Assembly: GCA_964517355.1 (NCBI GenBank)
Contig: CAZFCK010000020.1
Coordinates: 1-35,710 of the forward strand
Direction: 5' to 3'
DNA length: 35,710 bases
DNA from: CAZFCK01 sp964517355
GTDB taxonomy: Bacteria > Desulfobacterota > Desulfovibrionia > Desulfovibrionales > Desulfovibrionaceae
Shown here: piece after piece, positions 16,792-24,773 of the stretch
How the letters are laid out: the number at the start of each line of letters is the position of its first letter
Numbering within the stretch: position 1 is the stretch's first letter
The notes under the pieces: model-generated
Databases searched by the model: none
Told to the model about the DNA's origin: nothing
What the model saw: the letters and a program-made list of their open reading frames with translations, nothing else
Position numbers and translations under genes: made by a program

Positions 16792-16896
16792 AGAGCATCT
16801 CACGCTTGAAAAGCGCTAGATGCTCTTATGCATTTCCCTGGAACAATTGGAAATTGTTTCAGGGGAGAGCCTTGTTTCAAGGCGAAAATGCGCTAA
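16792..16896 (+). repeat. Dispersed structured element, copy E (between hmcF and usp)
   Basis: Full-length copy, the best-folded of the set. The first hairpin has 9-bp arms (16792-16800 with agatgctct) around an inner cgctt/aagcg stem. The second hairpin is 12 bp, cctggaacaatt with aattgtttcagg and one G-T pair. The third is a perfect gccttg/caaggc around ttt. It ends at atgcgctaa, eight bases from the hmcF stop, and lies antisense to the hmc-usp transcript. Confidence 0.92.
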
Positions 16897-16904
16897 ACCC
16901 CGGC

Positions 16905-18293
16905 CTATTCCTCGGGCTTGAGATGGTCGGGCACGATCATCATCTTGATCACCAGCGGCTTGAGAAAGGTCCAGCGGATGCCGATATGGTACTCTTCCTC
17001 CAGGTCGCGGATGGCGTCCCAGCAGTTGTGGCAGGGGGCAATCACGAGTTTTGCGCCGGTATTGATGATCTGCTCCATCTTTTTGCGCAGGGCCATGTTG
17101 CGTTGCGGCCGGTATTTGCCGATGCCGTTGAAGCCGCCACCGCCGCCGCAGCAATAGTTGTATTCCTTGTTCGGCGCCATTTCCACGAAGTAGCCCGGTT
17201 CCACCAGATAGCTCAGGATTTCGCGGGTGATCTGCTTGAGCCCGTGGTTGCGCACGTAGTTGCAGGAATCCTGCAGGGTGACGAGCTCCTTGATGCGCTT
17301 TGCGGGGTCGATCTTGATTTTGCCGCTGCGCAACGCTTCGGCCAGCCATTCCACGTAGTGGATGTACGGCGCCGGGGGCAGGCCGTCCGGCCGCCCCACC
17401 CAGTATGGGCCTTCGATGACCGTGGCCCGGTGGGCGTGGCCGCATTCCGTGCCGATAACGCGCTTGGGGCGCAGACGCTCGATGGCCGAGTAGACGTTGG
17501 CCACGTTGTCCTTGCAGCATTCCCAGTCGCCCGCGAACATGGACAGGGAGGTCTGCTCCCAGCCTTCGGAGGGCACGGTCCAGTTTTCGCCGGCGACATG
17601 GAAAAGAATGGCGGCCTCGGCCACGTCTTCAGGATAGTGTTTCGGCTCGCGGGCGTTGCAGGTGTACATGATGTCCGCGTCTTCCTTGTCGATGGGGATT
17701 TCCAGGCCGGGCCAGTCCTCCTCGTTTTCCTCGGCCATCCATTCGCAGGTCTCGACCCAGTCCTCCGTGGTCACGTCCATCTGGGCGCGGTAGACACGGT
17801 GCATGCCGGAGCCGATTTTCAACTCCCAGGGCACGAACCCCTGGGAATAGAGCAGGCCGCGCAGATAGCTGAACATGACGCCCATGTCTATGCCGTGGGG
17901 GCAGAACTGGCCGCAGCGGTTGCAGCACGTGCAACAGCTCCAGGCCACGTCCATGCAATGGCGCATGAAGGCATTGTCCACCTGCCCCTTTTTCTTGATG
18001 AGTTGTCCCAGGGTGGATTGGATTTTGTACGAGGGCACCTGCTCCGGAATCCTGCCGTTGACCTGGTAGAGAAAGCAGCTCTCGGCGCAGAGCCCGCAGT
18101 GCGCGCAGATATCCAGCCAGGTTTTTGTGCGGGACTTCAAGGTTTTTTGGATGGTCGCCCAGAGCTTGGCCGTATCCACGTCAAGCTCTTCCATTTCCGC
18201 GTAATATTGCTTGCCGCCCTTGTCGTTGAGAACCAGCTTGAGCTGTTCCTCCGTATTGACGGGCGTTCTGTTGCACAACGTTCCTTCAGGCAT
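16905..18293 (-). CDS. hmcF: Hmc complex cytoplasmic iron-sulfur subunit HmcF
   Basis: A 462-residue cytoplasmic-facing FeS protein. It has two ferredoxin-type [4Fe-4S] motifs, C63-C66-C69-C73 (CAHCGLCAESC) and C121-C124-C127-C131, the latter in a Cys-rich run. It ends with a heterodisulfide-reductase-like CCG region: CCGGGGG at about 381 and CHNC at 421-424. The length matches HmcF of D. vulgaris closely. It should be the electron exit or entry point on the cytoplasmic side, paired with HmcE. agaggag precedes the start. It is the last structural hmc gene. Confidence 0.95.
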   Translation of the reverse strand: MPEGTLCNRTPVNTEEQLKLVLNDKGGKQYYAEMEELDVDTAKLWATIQKTLKSRTKTWLDICAHCGLCAESCFLYQVNGRIPEQVPSYKIQSTLGQLIKKKGQVDNAFMRHCMDVAWSCCTCCNRCGQFCPHGIDMGVMFSYLRGLLYSQGFVPWELKIGSGMHRVYRAQMDVTTEDWVETCEWMAEENEEDWPGLEIPIDKEDADIMYTCNAREPKHYPEDVAEAAILFHVAGENWTVPSEGWEQTSLSMFAGDWECCKDNVANVYSAIERLRPKRVIGTECGHAHRATVIEGPYWVGRPDGLPPAPYIHYVEWLAEALRSGKIKIDPAKRIKELVTLQDSCNYVRNHGLKQITREILSYLVEPGYFVEMAPNKEYNYCCGGGGGFNGIGKYRPQRNMALRKKMEQIINTGAKLVIAPCHNCWDAIRDLEEEYHIGIRWTFLKPLVIKMMIVPDHLKPEE

Positions 18294-18335
18294 TTCGCTT
18301 CTCCTCTTGTAATGGCTTTGTCCGCAAACCCGTGG

Positions 18336-19013
18336 CTACCAGGCCATGTTTACGCCTTTCATGCCGCCGCGCTTGATGCCGTAGTCCATGCCCAACTGCA
18401 TCCGGGACATGAAAAAGAGCACCACGTGGCTGAGCTTGGTGAAGGGCAGACACAGGAGCCAGATTTCGCCGCTGAGGATGTGCAGGGCGAGCCAGAAGTC
18501 GTAGTCGCCGAGGTGGTAGCGGGCGATGAGCCCGGTAACAAAGGGCGCGACCGTGATGACCAGCAGCAGGTAATCGTAACAGGTGGTCAGGATGCGCACT
18601 TCGGGAAAGGCGATGCGCCGCAAGGCCATGAACAGGCCGCCCACTATGGCGGTCCAGCACAAGAAGTCGGCCGCGCCGGCCGGCAGCGCCGGCAAGCTGA
18701 AGCCCAGGTTTTCCCGGAGCATGACGTTGTGCGCTTCCAGGAACACGGGCGTGACCAGCAGACCGATATGGAAGGCGAAGAACAGGATGGTGAAAAGGGG
18801 GCGAGCCCTCCATCCATGGCTGCCGAACGGCAGCAGCCAGAACCAGATGGAGCGGGCCGCGCCCTTGAGCCCGAACTTCATGTGCGGCCTGTAGGCCACG
18901 CGGTCCAACTGCCAGTGCAGGCCTTTGACGTAGAGCGCGACACGCGCGAACAGGCCGCCAAAGCTGATGATGAAGACCACCCAGAGAAAGGGTCCTGTCA
19001 GGAAATCATACAT
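18336..19013 (-). CDS. hmcE: Hmc complex cytochrome-b-like membrane subunit HmcE
   Basis: A 225-residue integral membrane protein of the NarI/DsrM type with about five hydrophobic helices. Histidines lie in or near helices (H82, H94 and others in the region HIGLLVTPVFLEAHN, and again in ALHILSGE and KLSHVVLFF), consistent with heme b ligands. It lies between hmcD (12-bp gap) and hmcF (42-bp gap). It forms the membrane part with HmcC and passes electrons to HmcF. Confidence 0.93.
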   Translation of the reverse strand: MYDFLTGPFLWVVFIISFGGLFARVALYVKGLHWQLDRVAYRPHMKFGLKGAARSIWFWLLPFGSHGWRARPLFTILFFAFHIGLLVTPVFLEAHNVMLRENLGFSLPALPAGAADFLCWTAIVGGLFMALRRIAFPEVRILTTCYDYLLLVITVAPFVTGLIARYHLGDYDFWLALHILSGEIWLLCLPFTKLSHVVLFFMSRMQLGMDYGIKRGGMKGVNMAW

Positions 19014-19025
19014 AACTCACACTCC

Positions 19026-19196
19026 TCATGCCTGGTCGTGATGGTCGTCGAATTTAGGGGCCTTGTCCTGCTCGGCTTCCTTGCCGCCCATGAGGAAGGA
19101 CCAGTACATGGTCACCGCCACGAGAATCCCCCCCATGATCAGGTAGACGACCCCTTTACTGAAGGTGTAGTATTCTTGCAAAGTGTGGAATTCCAT
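19026..19196 (-). CDS. hmcD: Hmc complex small membrane subunit HmcD
   Basis: A 56-residue protein starting MEFHTLQEYYTFSKG, with one membrane helix (about 15-36) and a charged C-terminal tail. The start at 19196 is fixed by aggagg seven bases upstream. A longer open frame in the same phase runs back into hmcC and is not used. It sits exactly in the hmcD position of the conserved operon. It is a presumed structural subunit whose specific role is unknown. Confidence 0.9.
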   Translation of the reverse strand: MEFHTLQEYYTFSKGVVYLIMGGILVAVTMYWSFLMGGKEAEQDKAPKFDDHHDQA

Positions 19197-19213
19197 ATAG
19201 TTTTCCTCCTGGG

Positions 19214-20386
19214 CTAATGGTCGCCCTTGTATTCGGGATGCTCGAAGAAAATCGGCATCCTCTTGGCGATGAACCGGAAGACCACCAGGCCTACCGTGAC
19301 GATGAACACGGAGATGCAGATTTCCATCCAGCTCGGGAAATAGCGGTCTGCCGCGGGCAGGTGGTAGTTGAAGGCGATCAGGGAGATGTTGAAGCGGTTG
19401 AATACGATGCCGAGCACCGTGAGCACCGCGGTCCACTTGATCAGTTTGGCGTTCCGGTCGCGCGCGCCCACGGCGTAGAGGAACGAGGGCAGGGCCACGA
19501 AACAAAGCATCTCAACGAGATAGAGCACGCCGTAGCCGGTAGACAGGTAATGCCAGTTGTTGTCGTAGGCCAGGCCGATGAGCTTGACGGCGAAGTAGCC
19601 GAAGAGCACGAAGGAACAGCCCCGGGCGAAGCCGAAGACAACCGTGTCATGGTTGTTCAGATACTCGTCGTCCATTTTGCCGTGCAGGAAGCGGTGGGAC
19701 AGCGTGCCCTCGAAAATGACCATGGACAGGCCGGCCGCGATGCTCGACACAAAGAAGAACAGGGGCAGGTAGGGCGAGTACCACAGGGGGTGCAGCTTGG
19801 AGGGCGCTATGAGGTACAGGGCGCCCAGGGAGGACTGGTGCAGGGTCGAAAGCACCACCCCGAAAATGGTCAGGGCCAGGGTCAGCTTGACCAGGAAGCC
19901 GCGGATCTTTTTCTTGCCCAGCCATTCAAAGGGCGCGGGCAGGAATTCGATGAACAGCACCGTCAGGTACAGGAAAACGCACAGGCCTACCTCGAAGAGC
20001 AGAGACGTGGTTCCTTGCTGCACGAACACGGGGTAGGGCAAACGCCAGGGACGCCCCACATCGTAGTGCAGGGCGAAAACGACCAGGGCGTAGCCCAGGA
20101 ACGCGGTGAGAATGGCCGGACGCACCGCGGCGTGATACCGTTTGAGGCCGAAAAGGTAGCATGCGGCCGAAGTGGTGTAGCCGCCGGCCGCCAGGGCGAC
20201 GCCGCAGAGCAGGTCGAAGCCGATCCAAATGCCCCAGGGGTTGTTGTCGTCGAGATTCGTAACGGCGCCGATGCCCTTGGTGAAGCGCAGGGCCGTCAGC
20301 CCGAGGCCCACAAGGATGATCAGGCCCGTAACCACATTGAAGGTGTTGAATACCGACTTGGCGTCGGTTTGGGTCTGTGTGGACAT
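19214..20386 (-). CDS. hmcC: Hmc complex NrfD/PsrC-like membrane subunit HmcC
   Basis: A 390-residue integral membrane protein with about ten helices, of the NrfD/PsrC polysulfide-reductase family (quinone-interacting or proton-path subunits). Typical elements are GIWIGFDLLCGVALAAGGY, H-containing helices and FVSSIAAGLSMV. Its ATG overlaps the hmcB stop by one base (ATGA), so the two are translationally coupled. It should dock HmcB and transmit electrons through the membrane. Confidence 0.95.
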   Translation of the reverse strand: MSTQTQTDAKSVFNTFNVVTGLIILVGLGLTALRFTKGIGAVTNLDDNNPWGIWIGFDLLCGVALAAGGYTTSAACYLFGLKRYHAAVRPAILTAFLGYALVVFALHYDVGRPWRLPYPVFVQQGTTSLLFEVGLCVFLYLTVLFIEFLPAPFEWLGKKKIRGFLVKLTLALTIFGVVLSTLHQSSLGALYLIAPSKLHPLWYSPYLPLFFFVSSIAAGLSMVIFEGTLSHRFLHGKMDDEYLNNHDTVVFGFARGCSFVLFGYFAVKLIGLAYDNNWHYLSTGYGVLYLVEMLCFVALPSFLYAVGARDRNAKLIKWTAVLTVLGIVFNRFNISLIAFNYHLPAADRYFPSWMEICISVFIVTVGLVVFRFIAKRMPIFFEHPEYKGDH

Positions 20387-21441
20387 CAGACGCCCTCCTC
20401 GTCATTTTCGCCCTGTTCGTTTTTTGCTTGCAGGGCTTCTTCCACGGCCTTCTTGACCTCGACCTCGATGCGGCGTTTGTTGTCGATCTCGGCTTTGGAG
20501 AGGGCCTCGTGCAGGGTCTTTTCCGCTTCTTCGCCGGCTTTGCGCAAGGCGCCCTTGACGGCGGCGCTCTTTTCCTGCTCCGCGTTTTTCTCCTTGCGCT
20601 TGTTGATGGCGTATATGCCGCCGAGCAGCACCGGCCACAACCCCACGACCATGGGCACGGCGGCCAATGCGCCGGAGGTGAGTTCGGGCGCGGACTTGAC
20701 GCCCAGGTCCTCGCGCAAGCCTATCTCGCGGAACGGAACTCCGGAGACGTACATCCAGCTTGTGCCCCCCATCTCGTACTCCCCATAAATGTGGTCGATG
20801 TACTGTCCGGGATGGTTGCGGATGCGCTCGCGGGCTATCTTGATCAGATCGTCGCGCACGCCGAAGGTCAGGGCCTCCTTGGGGCAGGCCTCGACGCAGC
20901 CGGGCAGCTCGCCTTTTGCCAGGCGGGGCGCGCACATGGTGCATTTTCTGACGCGCGGCGTCAGGGGCTCGTCGTATTCATACGTGGGTATTTCGAAGGG
21001 GCAGGCGATCATGCAGTAGCGGCAGCCAACGCACATCGAGGCGTCATAGACCACGGCGCCGCTGGGCGTCTTCTTGAACGCCTTGACAAAACAGGCCGAG
21101 GCGCAGGCCGGCTCCAGGCAATGGTTGCACTGGAACTTGCGATATATCGGGGCGCCGCCCACCTGGTACTTGTTGACAACCGTGAACTCGTCCGGACTGG
21201 TTCTGCGTCTGGCGTTCAACACCTCCAGATCGTCAAAGGGCTTTTCCGGCTGCGGCAGTTCGTTGACTTTGTTGCAGGCGGCTTCGCATTTGCGGCAGCC
21301 GATGCAGCGGGTGGCGTCGAAGAGCACACCCTGACTTCCGGGATAGCCCTTGAACTCCTTGCCCGCGGCTGCACCCTGCCGGGGCGCGACGGCGCTTGCG
21401 CCCGCCGCGCCTATGAGACCTAGGAATGTTCTGCGTAACAT
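20386..21441 (-). CDS. hmcB: Hmc complex four-cluster ferredoxin subunit HmcB
   Basis: A 351-residue FeS protein. It opens with a twin-arginine-like signal (LRRTFLGL, residues 2-9). Four [4Fe-4S] sites follow: C46/49/52/56, C105/108/113/117, C137/140/143/147 and C167/170/182/186. A hydrophobic anchor (about 257-279) and an acidic, lysine-rich coiled-coil tail follow. I chose the start at 21441, with aaggag upstream; the longer frame overlaps hmcA and is spurious. HmcB links the cytochrome HmcA to membrane subunit HmcC. The Tat signal places the clusters on the periplasmic side. Confidence 0.95.
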   Translation of the reverse strand: MLRRTFLGLIGAAGASAVAPRQGAAAGKEFKGYPGSQGVLFDATRCIGCRKCEAACNKVNELPQPEKPFDDLEVLNARRRTSPDEFTVVNKYQVGGAPIYRKFQCNHCLEPACASACFVKAFKKTPSGAVVYDASMCVGCRYCMIACPFEIPTYEYDEPLTPRVRKCTMCAPRLAKGELPGCVEACPKEALTFGVRDDLIKIARERIRNHPGQYIDHIYGEYEMGGTSWMYVSGVPFREIGLREDLGVKSAPELTSGALAAVPMVVGLWPVLLGGIYAINKRKEKNAEQEKSAAVKGALRKAGEEAEKTLHEALSKAEIDNKRRIEVEVKKAVEEALQAKNEQGENDEEGV

Positions 21442-21461
21442 GTGCTCCACTCTCCTTGAGG

Positions 21462-23213
21462 CTATCCGTTGTCTTTCTTTGCGTGACAGGCGACGCAGTC
21501 CGTGGACACGGGCTTTTCGAGCTGCATTTCTTTGTGACAGTCCATGCACTGGCCATGGTAGGCGGCCTTGAGGCCGGGGCGTCCGGGCCTGCTTTCCGTA
21601 AAAGGCGTCCCGTGGCAGCTTTTGCAGCCGGGCGGCGTGGTTGTGGCCGGACTGTTGTGATGGCAGCCCTGGCACGTCGAGACGTCGGCGCTGTGGAACA
21701 CGGAAGCGAGGGAGTCCTCCTTCATGTTTTCCATGAGCTTGAGCACGATTTTGCGGTGCGGCATTTCGCTGGGTTTATACTCGTTCGCCAGCGCGCCGAT
21801 GACGACTTTTTCAGGGATGTCGTTCACGTTTACGAGTTTCTGCTCTGTGGAGCGCGCGGCGACGATGTCCTTGGCCAGGGCCTGCCGCGCCTCCTTGGTT
21901 TCGGGCAACGGCAGAGACAGCGGCGGAGCGGCGGCGGCTTGGATCGTCACCTCTTCGGTCGCCGGGGCCGGGGACGCGGCATCCTGTTGCGGGGCGATGG
22001 TCAGATGACAGGTTCCGCAACTGTCGGCCGCTGGAGCCGGGGTGGTCTCGCGCGTCGCATGGCAACCGGCGCATGTGGCCGCTTGCTGCCGCTCGGCGTG
22101 GCAACCGCTGCAGCTTTGCGTGGCGTCCATCTGATGCATCGCCTGCTCCAGCGTGACGAACCCGCCTTCTTCCGCACCGGTGAGGGTGTGGCACTCGCCG
22201 CAGGCCTTGACGCTTTTGTGGTGACAGTCCGCGCACGAGGCCACGTTTTCTTCGTGGGCGATGTGGTTGAAGGCCACGGGCATGAGCCTGGCCAGCTCGC
22301 TTTCGGTCGGTTGGGGAGCGTCTTTGGGGCGCGGGGGCAGCAGCAGCGTCGCATCGGGTTGCTTGCGCGGCAGACGCGGCAGTGTTCCGTCGAGTTTCTC
22401 GACCATGCCGGCCAGGCTTTCGCGGATGGCCTGCTGTTGCTTTTCGCCGTGACAGCCTGCGCAATAGGTGGGGCCGAAGCGTTCTGCCTTGGCCTTCTCA
22501 TAACTGGTGTGGCAGTTCACGCACTGGGCATGGAAAGCGGGGACACGGGGGAGCTTGACGTCGCCCTGGGGCGCTTCGGTGTGACAGTAGCCGCAGCTTT
22601 CTTCCTCGAACTTCACGTAGACCAACTTGTCCGTGGCCTTGTCCAGCTCATGGTGGCAGGAGCCGCAGTTGGTCTCCTGGCCCTTGTCCTTGGGGATGAG
22701 GTCCGAACCCCAGTGCCGGTAATGCAGGGCGTTGTTCAGGTCCACATCCTGTCTGGCGTCCGCGTATGCAGACGTTTCAAGATGGCATGCGCGGCATTCG
22801 CCGGCCTGGGGACCGAAGGTTTTGGCCTTGGCCGCGGCTTCACCGGCGTGGCAGCCGATGCAGCCCTGGTGGTACAGCTCCTTCATAGCGGCGGCGTCCA
22901 ACTCCTCGGTGCGCATGAAGTCGAACACCAGCACCTCCGCGCCGTCCTGCGCTTTCGTGGTCTTGTGGCACGTCGTGCAATCCTTGCCGCGCTCCTTGAG
23001 CGTCTCGGTGTGTTTGTCATGCACGAACTGCGCCGGGGGCATTTCCAGCGCCTGCTGCTTGGCGATGACGTCGATCATGATCAGGTCGGGCCTGGCCTTG
23101 TCATCGTCCGCAGAAGCGCCGGTCATGCTCATGACATCCATGCCGAATCCGAGCACGGCTGCCAGGACGACCAGGAAGCCTGTTAATCCTGCGAGTACTT
23201 TCCTGTTTGCCAT
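21462..23213 (-). CDS. hmcA: High-molecular-weight 16-heme cytochrome c HmcA
   Basis: A 583-residue periplasmic cytochrome with an N-terminal signal peptide (hydrophobic core about 8-24) and exactly sixteen CxxCH heme-binding motifs, the number known for HmcA. Three are followed by a second His (CGSCHH, CADCHH, CQGCHH). It is somewhat longer than D. vulgaris HmcA, partly through an Ala/Pro-rich segment between hemes 12 and 13. It accepts electrons from the periplasmic hydrogenase/cytochrome c3 pool and passes them to HmcB. It is the first gene of hmcABCDEF. Its upstream region holds the nested palindrome at 23387-23495. Confidence 0.97.
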   Translation of the reverse strand: MANRKVLAGLTGFLVVLAAVLGFGMDVMSMTGASADDDKARPDLIMIDVIAKQQALEMPPAQFVHDKHTETLKERGKDCTTCHKTTKAQDGAEVLVFDFMRTEELDAAAMKELYHQGCIGCHAGEAAAKAKTFGPQAGECRACHLETSAYADARQDVDLNNALHYRHWGSDLIPKDKGQETNCGSCHHELDKATDKLVYVKFEEESCGYCHTEAPQGDVKLPRVPAFHAQCVNCHTSYEKAKAERFGPTYCAGCHGEKQQQAIRESLAGMVEKLDGTLPRLPRKQPDATLLLPPRPKDAPQPTESELARLMPVAFNHIAHEENVASCADCHHKSVKACGECHTLTGAEEGGFVTLEQAMHQMDATQSCSGCHAERQQAATCAGCHATRETTPAPAADSCGTCHLTIAPQQDAASPAPATEEVTIQAAAAPPLSLPLPETKEARQALAKDIVAARSTEQKLVNVNDIPEKVVIGALANEYKPSEMPHRKIVLKLMENMKEDSLASVFHSADVSTCQGCHHNSPATTTPPGCKSCHGTPFTESRPGRPGLKAAYHGQCMDCHKEMQLEKPVSTDCVACHAKKDNG

Positions 23214-23386
23214 GATAATCGCTCCCTCTTTACTCTAACGGTGGGCGGCGATGCTGGGTGATGAGTCGATCACAGTCCCGCTCCCTCACGGAGCTGCTTC
23301 CACGACGTGACCGCCCGGCTTCAGCGTTCCGAGCCTCCGGATGGCAGGCCGGAGAAGGTGGAAACACCGGAAGCGCAGAGGTATCG

Positions 23387-23495
23387 CCAAAAAACCCCTT
23401 GCCAAGTGGGTTAAACTGCCTACCTGCTTGGTAGGTTATTAAACCCACTTGGCAGGTAGATTATTTTTCATACCTGTGTCAAGGGGTTTTTTTGG
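23387..23495. promoter_or_regulatory. Three-tier nested palindrome upstream of hmcA
   Basis: The outer arms are ccaaaaaaccccttg (23387-23401) and caaggggtttttttgg (23480-23495). The middle arms are tgccaagtgggtt (23400-23412) and aacccacttggca (23442-23454), 13 bp and perfect. The inner arms are cctacc (23419-23424) and ggtagg (23430-23435). tacctg also recurs at 23421, inverted at 23453 and again at 23471. The outer pair has the shape of a bidirectional terminator (GC stem next to A/T runs). The middle and inner pairs look like regulator-binding sites. It lies about 175-280 bp upstream of the hmcA start. Confidence 0.7.
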
Positions 23496-23633
23496 GAGTG
23501 AACATCTGTGTGATTTTTCGTTCTTTTTTTCAGATAAGTTGGATGCTGGTGCGCCGATTATGATGAACGTGCGCGACAGCCTCCGTTCCAAACATCAAGT
23601 CGCGCACCCGGGCGCGGGAACGGCGTTCTTTTC

Positions 23634-23662
23634 TTGACTCCTTCCAGCGTTGCGGGGATATG
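23634..23662 (+). promoter_or_regulatory. Weak sigma-70-like promoter candidate
   Basis: TTGACT (23634-23639) lies 17 bases before a poor -10, GATATG (23657-23662). It is very close to the isochorismatase-fold gene start at 23683, so the leader would be short. The -35 is good and the -10 matches only half the consensus. Confidence 0.25.
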
Positions 23663-23682
23663 GAAGAGAAATGGAGAGAACC

Positions 23683-24471
23683 ATGAACGTTGCGCTGCTG
23701 CTTATTGATCCCCAGAATGATTTTTGTGCCGCCGGTGGCGCCCTGCCCGTACCGGGCGCCGTTGAAGACATGACCAGGGTCTCGCGGTTTGTCGATTTGT
23801 ATGGACCGAAAATGAGCAAGATATTCGTCACGCTTGACTCGCACCATACTCTTGACGTCGCCCATCCCGCGTTTTGGGTCGATGCCGCAGGGAATCCGCC
23901 TGCACCCTTGACGGTGATCAGCCTGGAGAGTTTTCAAAGCGGAAGATGGAAGCCTGCCGGCAAGGAACACGAATCCGTAACGGCAGAGTATCTTTACCGC
24001 CTGGAAAAAGGCGGCAGGTATCAGTTGGTCATCTGGCCCACGCACTGCGTGATCGGTACATGGGGGCACGGCATTTTTCCCGGACTGGCGGATGCGCTGT
24101 CCAGGTGGGAAGCGGGGAACAAGCGCTTTGTGGATTACCGCATCAAAGGCGTCAACCCCTTCACTGAGCATTATTCCGCCATCAGTCCCGAGGTCCCGCT
24201 GACTGAAACCGACATCGACAATGCCTTCCTGAACAGCGTGCAGCAGTGTGAAATGTTGCTCGTCGCCGGCGAGGCGTTGTCCCATAGCGTCGCGGCAACG
24301 GTCAGCGATCTCATCGAAAGAGCGGACGATGATTTCGCTAAGAGAATCGTCATACTCGAGGACTGTATGTCGCCCGTTGCCGGTTTTGAGCCTATCGGAC
24401 GGGAATTTTTGGCGGAAATGAAAGAAAAAGGCGTAACGCTCGGTTCAAGTTCCGTTTTCCCGGCCCTGTAA
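23683..24471 (+). CDS. Isochorismatase-fold (nicotinamidase-like) protein lacking the nucleophilic Cys
   Basis: A 262-residue protein of the cysteine hydrolase/isochorismatase family. It shows D9 in LLIDPQNDF, metal-site-like D52 and H54 (LDSHH), and WPTHCVIGTWG (118-128), the nicotinamidase-type signature. In this family the nucleophile lies in a segment like GxxxxxCVxxTA; here the segment is GEALSHSVAATV (196-207), with S202 in that place. Amidase activity of the usual kind is therefore doubtful. The start at 23683 has ggagag ten bases upstream; 23671 is an in-frame alternative. It is transcribed away from hmcA and has no operon partner. Substrate unknown. Confidence 0.8.
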   Translation: MNVALLLIDPQNDFCAAGGALPVPGAVEDMTRVSRFVDLYGPKMSKIFVTLDSHHTLDVAHPAFWVDAAGNPPAPLTVISLESFQSGRWKPAGKEHESVTAEYLYRLEKGGRYQLVIWPTHCVIGTWGHGIFPGLADALSRWEAGNKRFVDYRIKGVNPFTEHYSAISPEVPLTETDIDNAFLNSVQQCEMLLVAGEALSHSVAATVSDLIERADDDFAKRIVILEDCMSPVAGFEPIGREFLAEMKEKGVTLGSSSVFPAL

Positions 24472-24773
24472 CGCTCCCATTCTCCCGCCGGCCGGCAGAC
24501 TGACCAGGTGGAGGGGCGCGCGCCCTGGGCCCGCGAATATCATGCTTATCAATGCTGATATGCTTATAGTACCATTTCCCATTTTTAGAGTAAGTTATGA
24601 AAATTTCGAGGAGAACCTTTCTAAGGTTTCCCCCCCGAATGCACTTTCGGAGTAACGGAAAGAATCACATACTTATAAGTTAGATCAGATAAATAGTTAT
24701 GGAGATTCTTGGGAACCCTTTTCAAAAGGTTCTCAAGCAGCCGGAGGCGGGCCGATTTCAACGTTGTAAAGCG
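24472..24773. other. Convergent intergenic region with two terminator-like hairpins
   Basis: No gene is recognised. An A/T-rich stretch (about 24535-24610) leads to a hairpin near 24611-24630 (gaacctt/aaggtttc with a bulge) and a stronger one at 24708-24737. Both follow an sttatgNNNatt-like lead-in similar to that before the hairpin at 4347-4382, suggesting a shared terminator style in this genome. Confidence 0.5.
24708..24737. terminator. Hairpin between convergent genes, probable terminator
   Basis: The arms cttgggaaccctttt and caaaaggttctcaag pair over about 13 bp with one bulge and one mismatch. It lies 37 bp beyond the stop of the minus-strand GNAT-like gene and about 240 bp beyond the plus-strand isochorismatase-fold gene. 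There is no long T tract, so strength and direction are uncertain. Confidence 0.5.

Larger units (their letters stand above)
23214..23682. promoter_or_regulatory. Divergent control region between hmcA and the isochorismatase-fold gene
   Basis: A 469-bp intergenic region. The 170 bp next to hmcA are GC-rich with small hairpins (for example ctcc/ggag-type near 23280-23300) and would form the hmc leader if transcription starts near the palindrome. The centre holds the nested palindrome. The right side is A/T-rich at 23500-23535. No gene is recognised here, and the short open frames lack support. Confidence 0.55.

Noticed and set aside
16806..19217. An 803-codon plus-strand open frame opposite hmcD-hmcF
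   Set aside because: It runs antisense to three well-supported hmc genes, starts at a TTG inside the repeat element, has no recognisable domain and is His/Gln/Ala-rich, as expected of a high-GC shadow frame.
19217..21423. Long plus-strand frames opposite hmcC-hmcB
   Set aside because: They are complementary to conserved hmc genes with intact motifs, and no independent start site or domain is seen.
23230..23448. A 72-codon minus-strand frame upstream of hmcA
   Set aside because: It covers the nested palindrome and the hmc leader and has no ribosome binding site or similarity that I can recognise.
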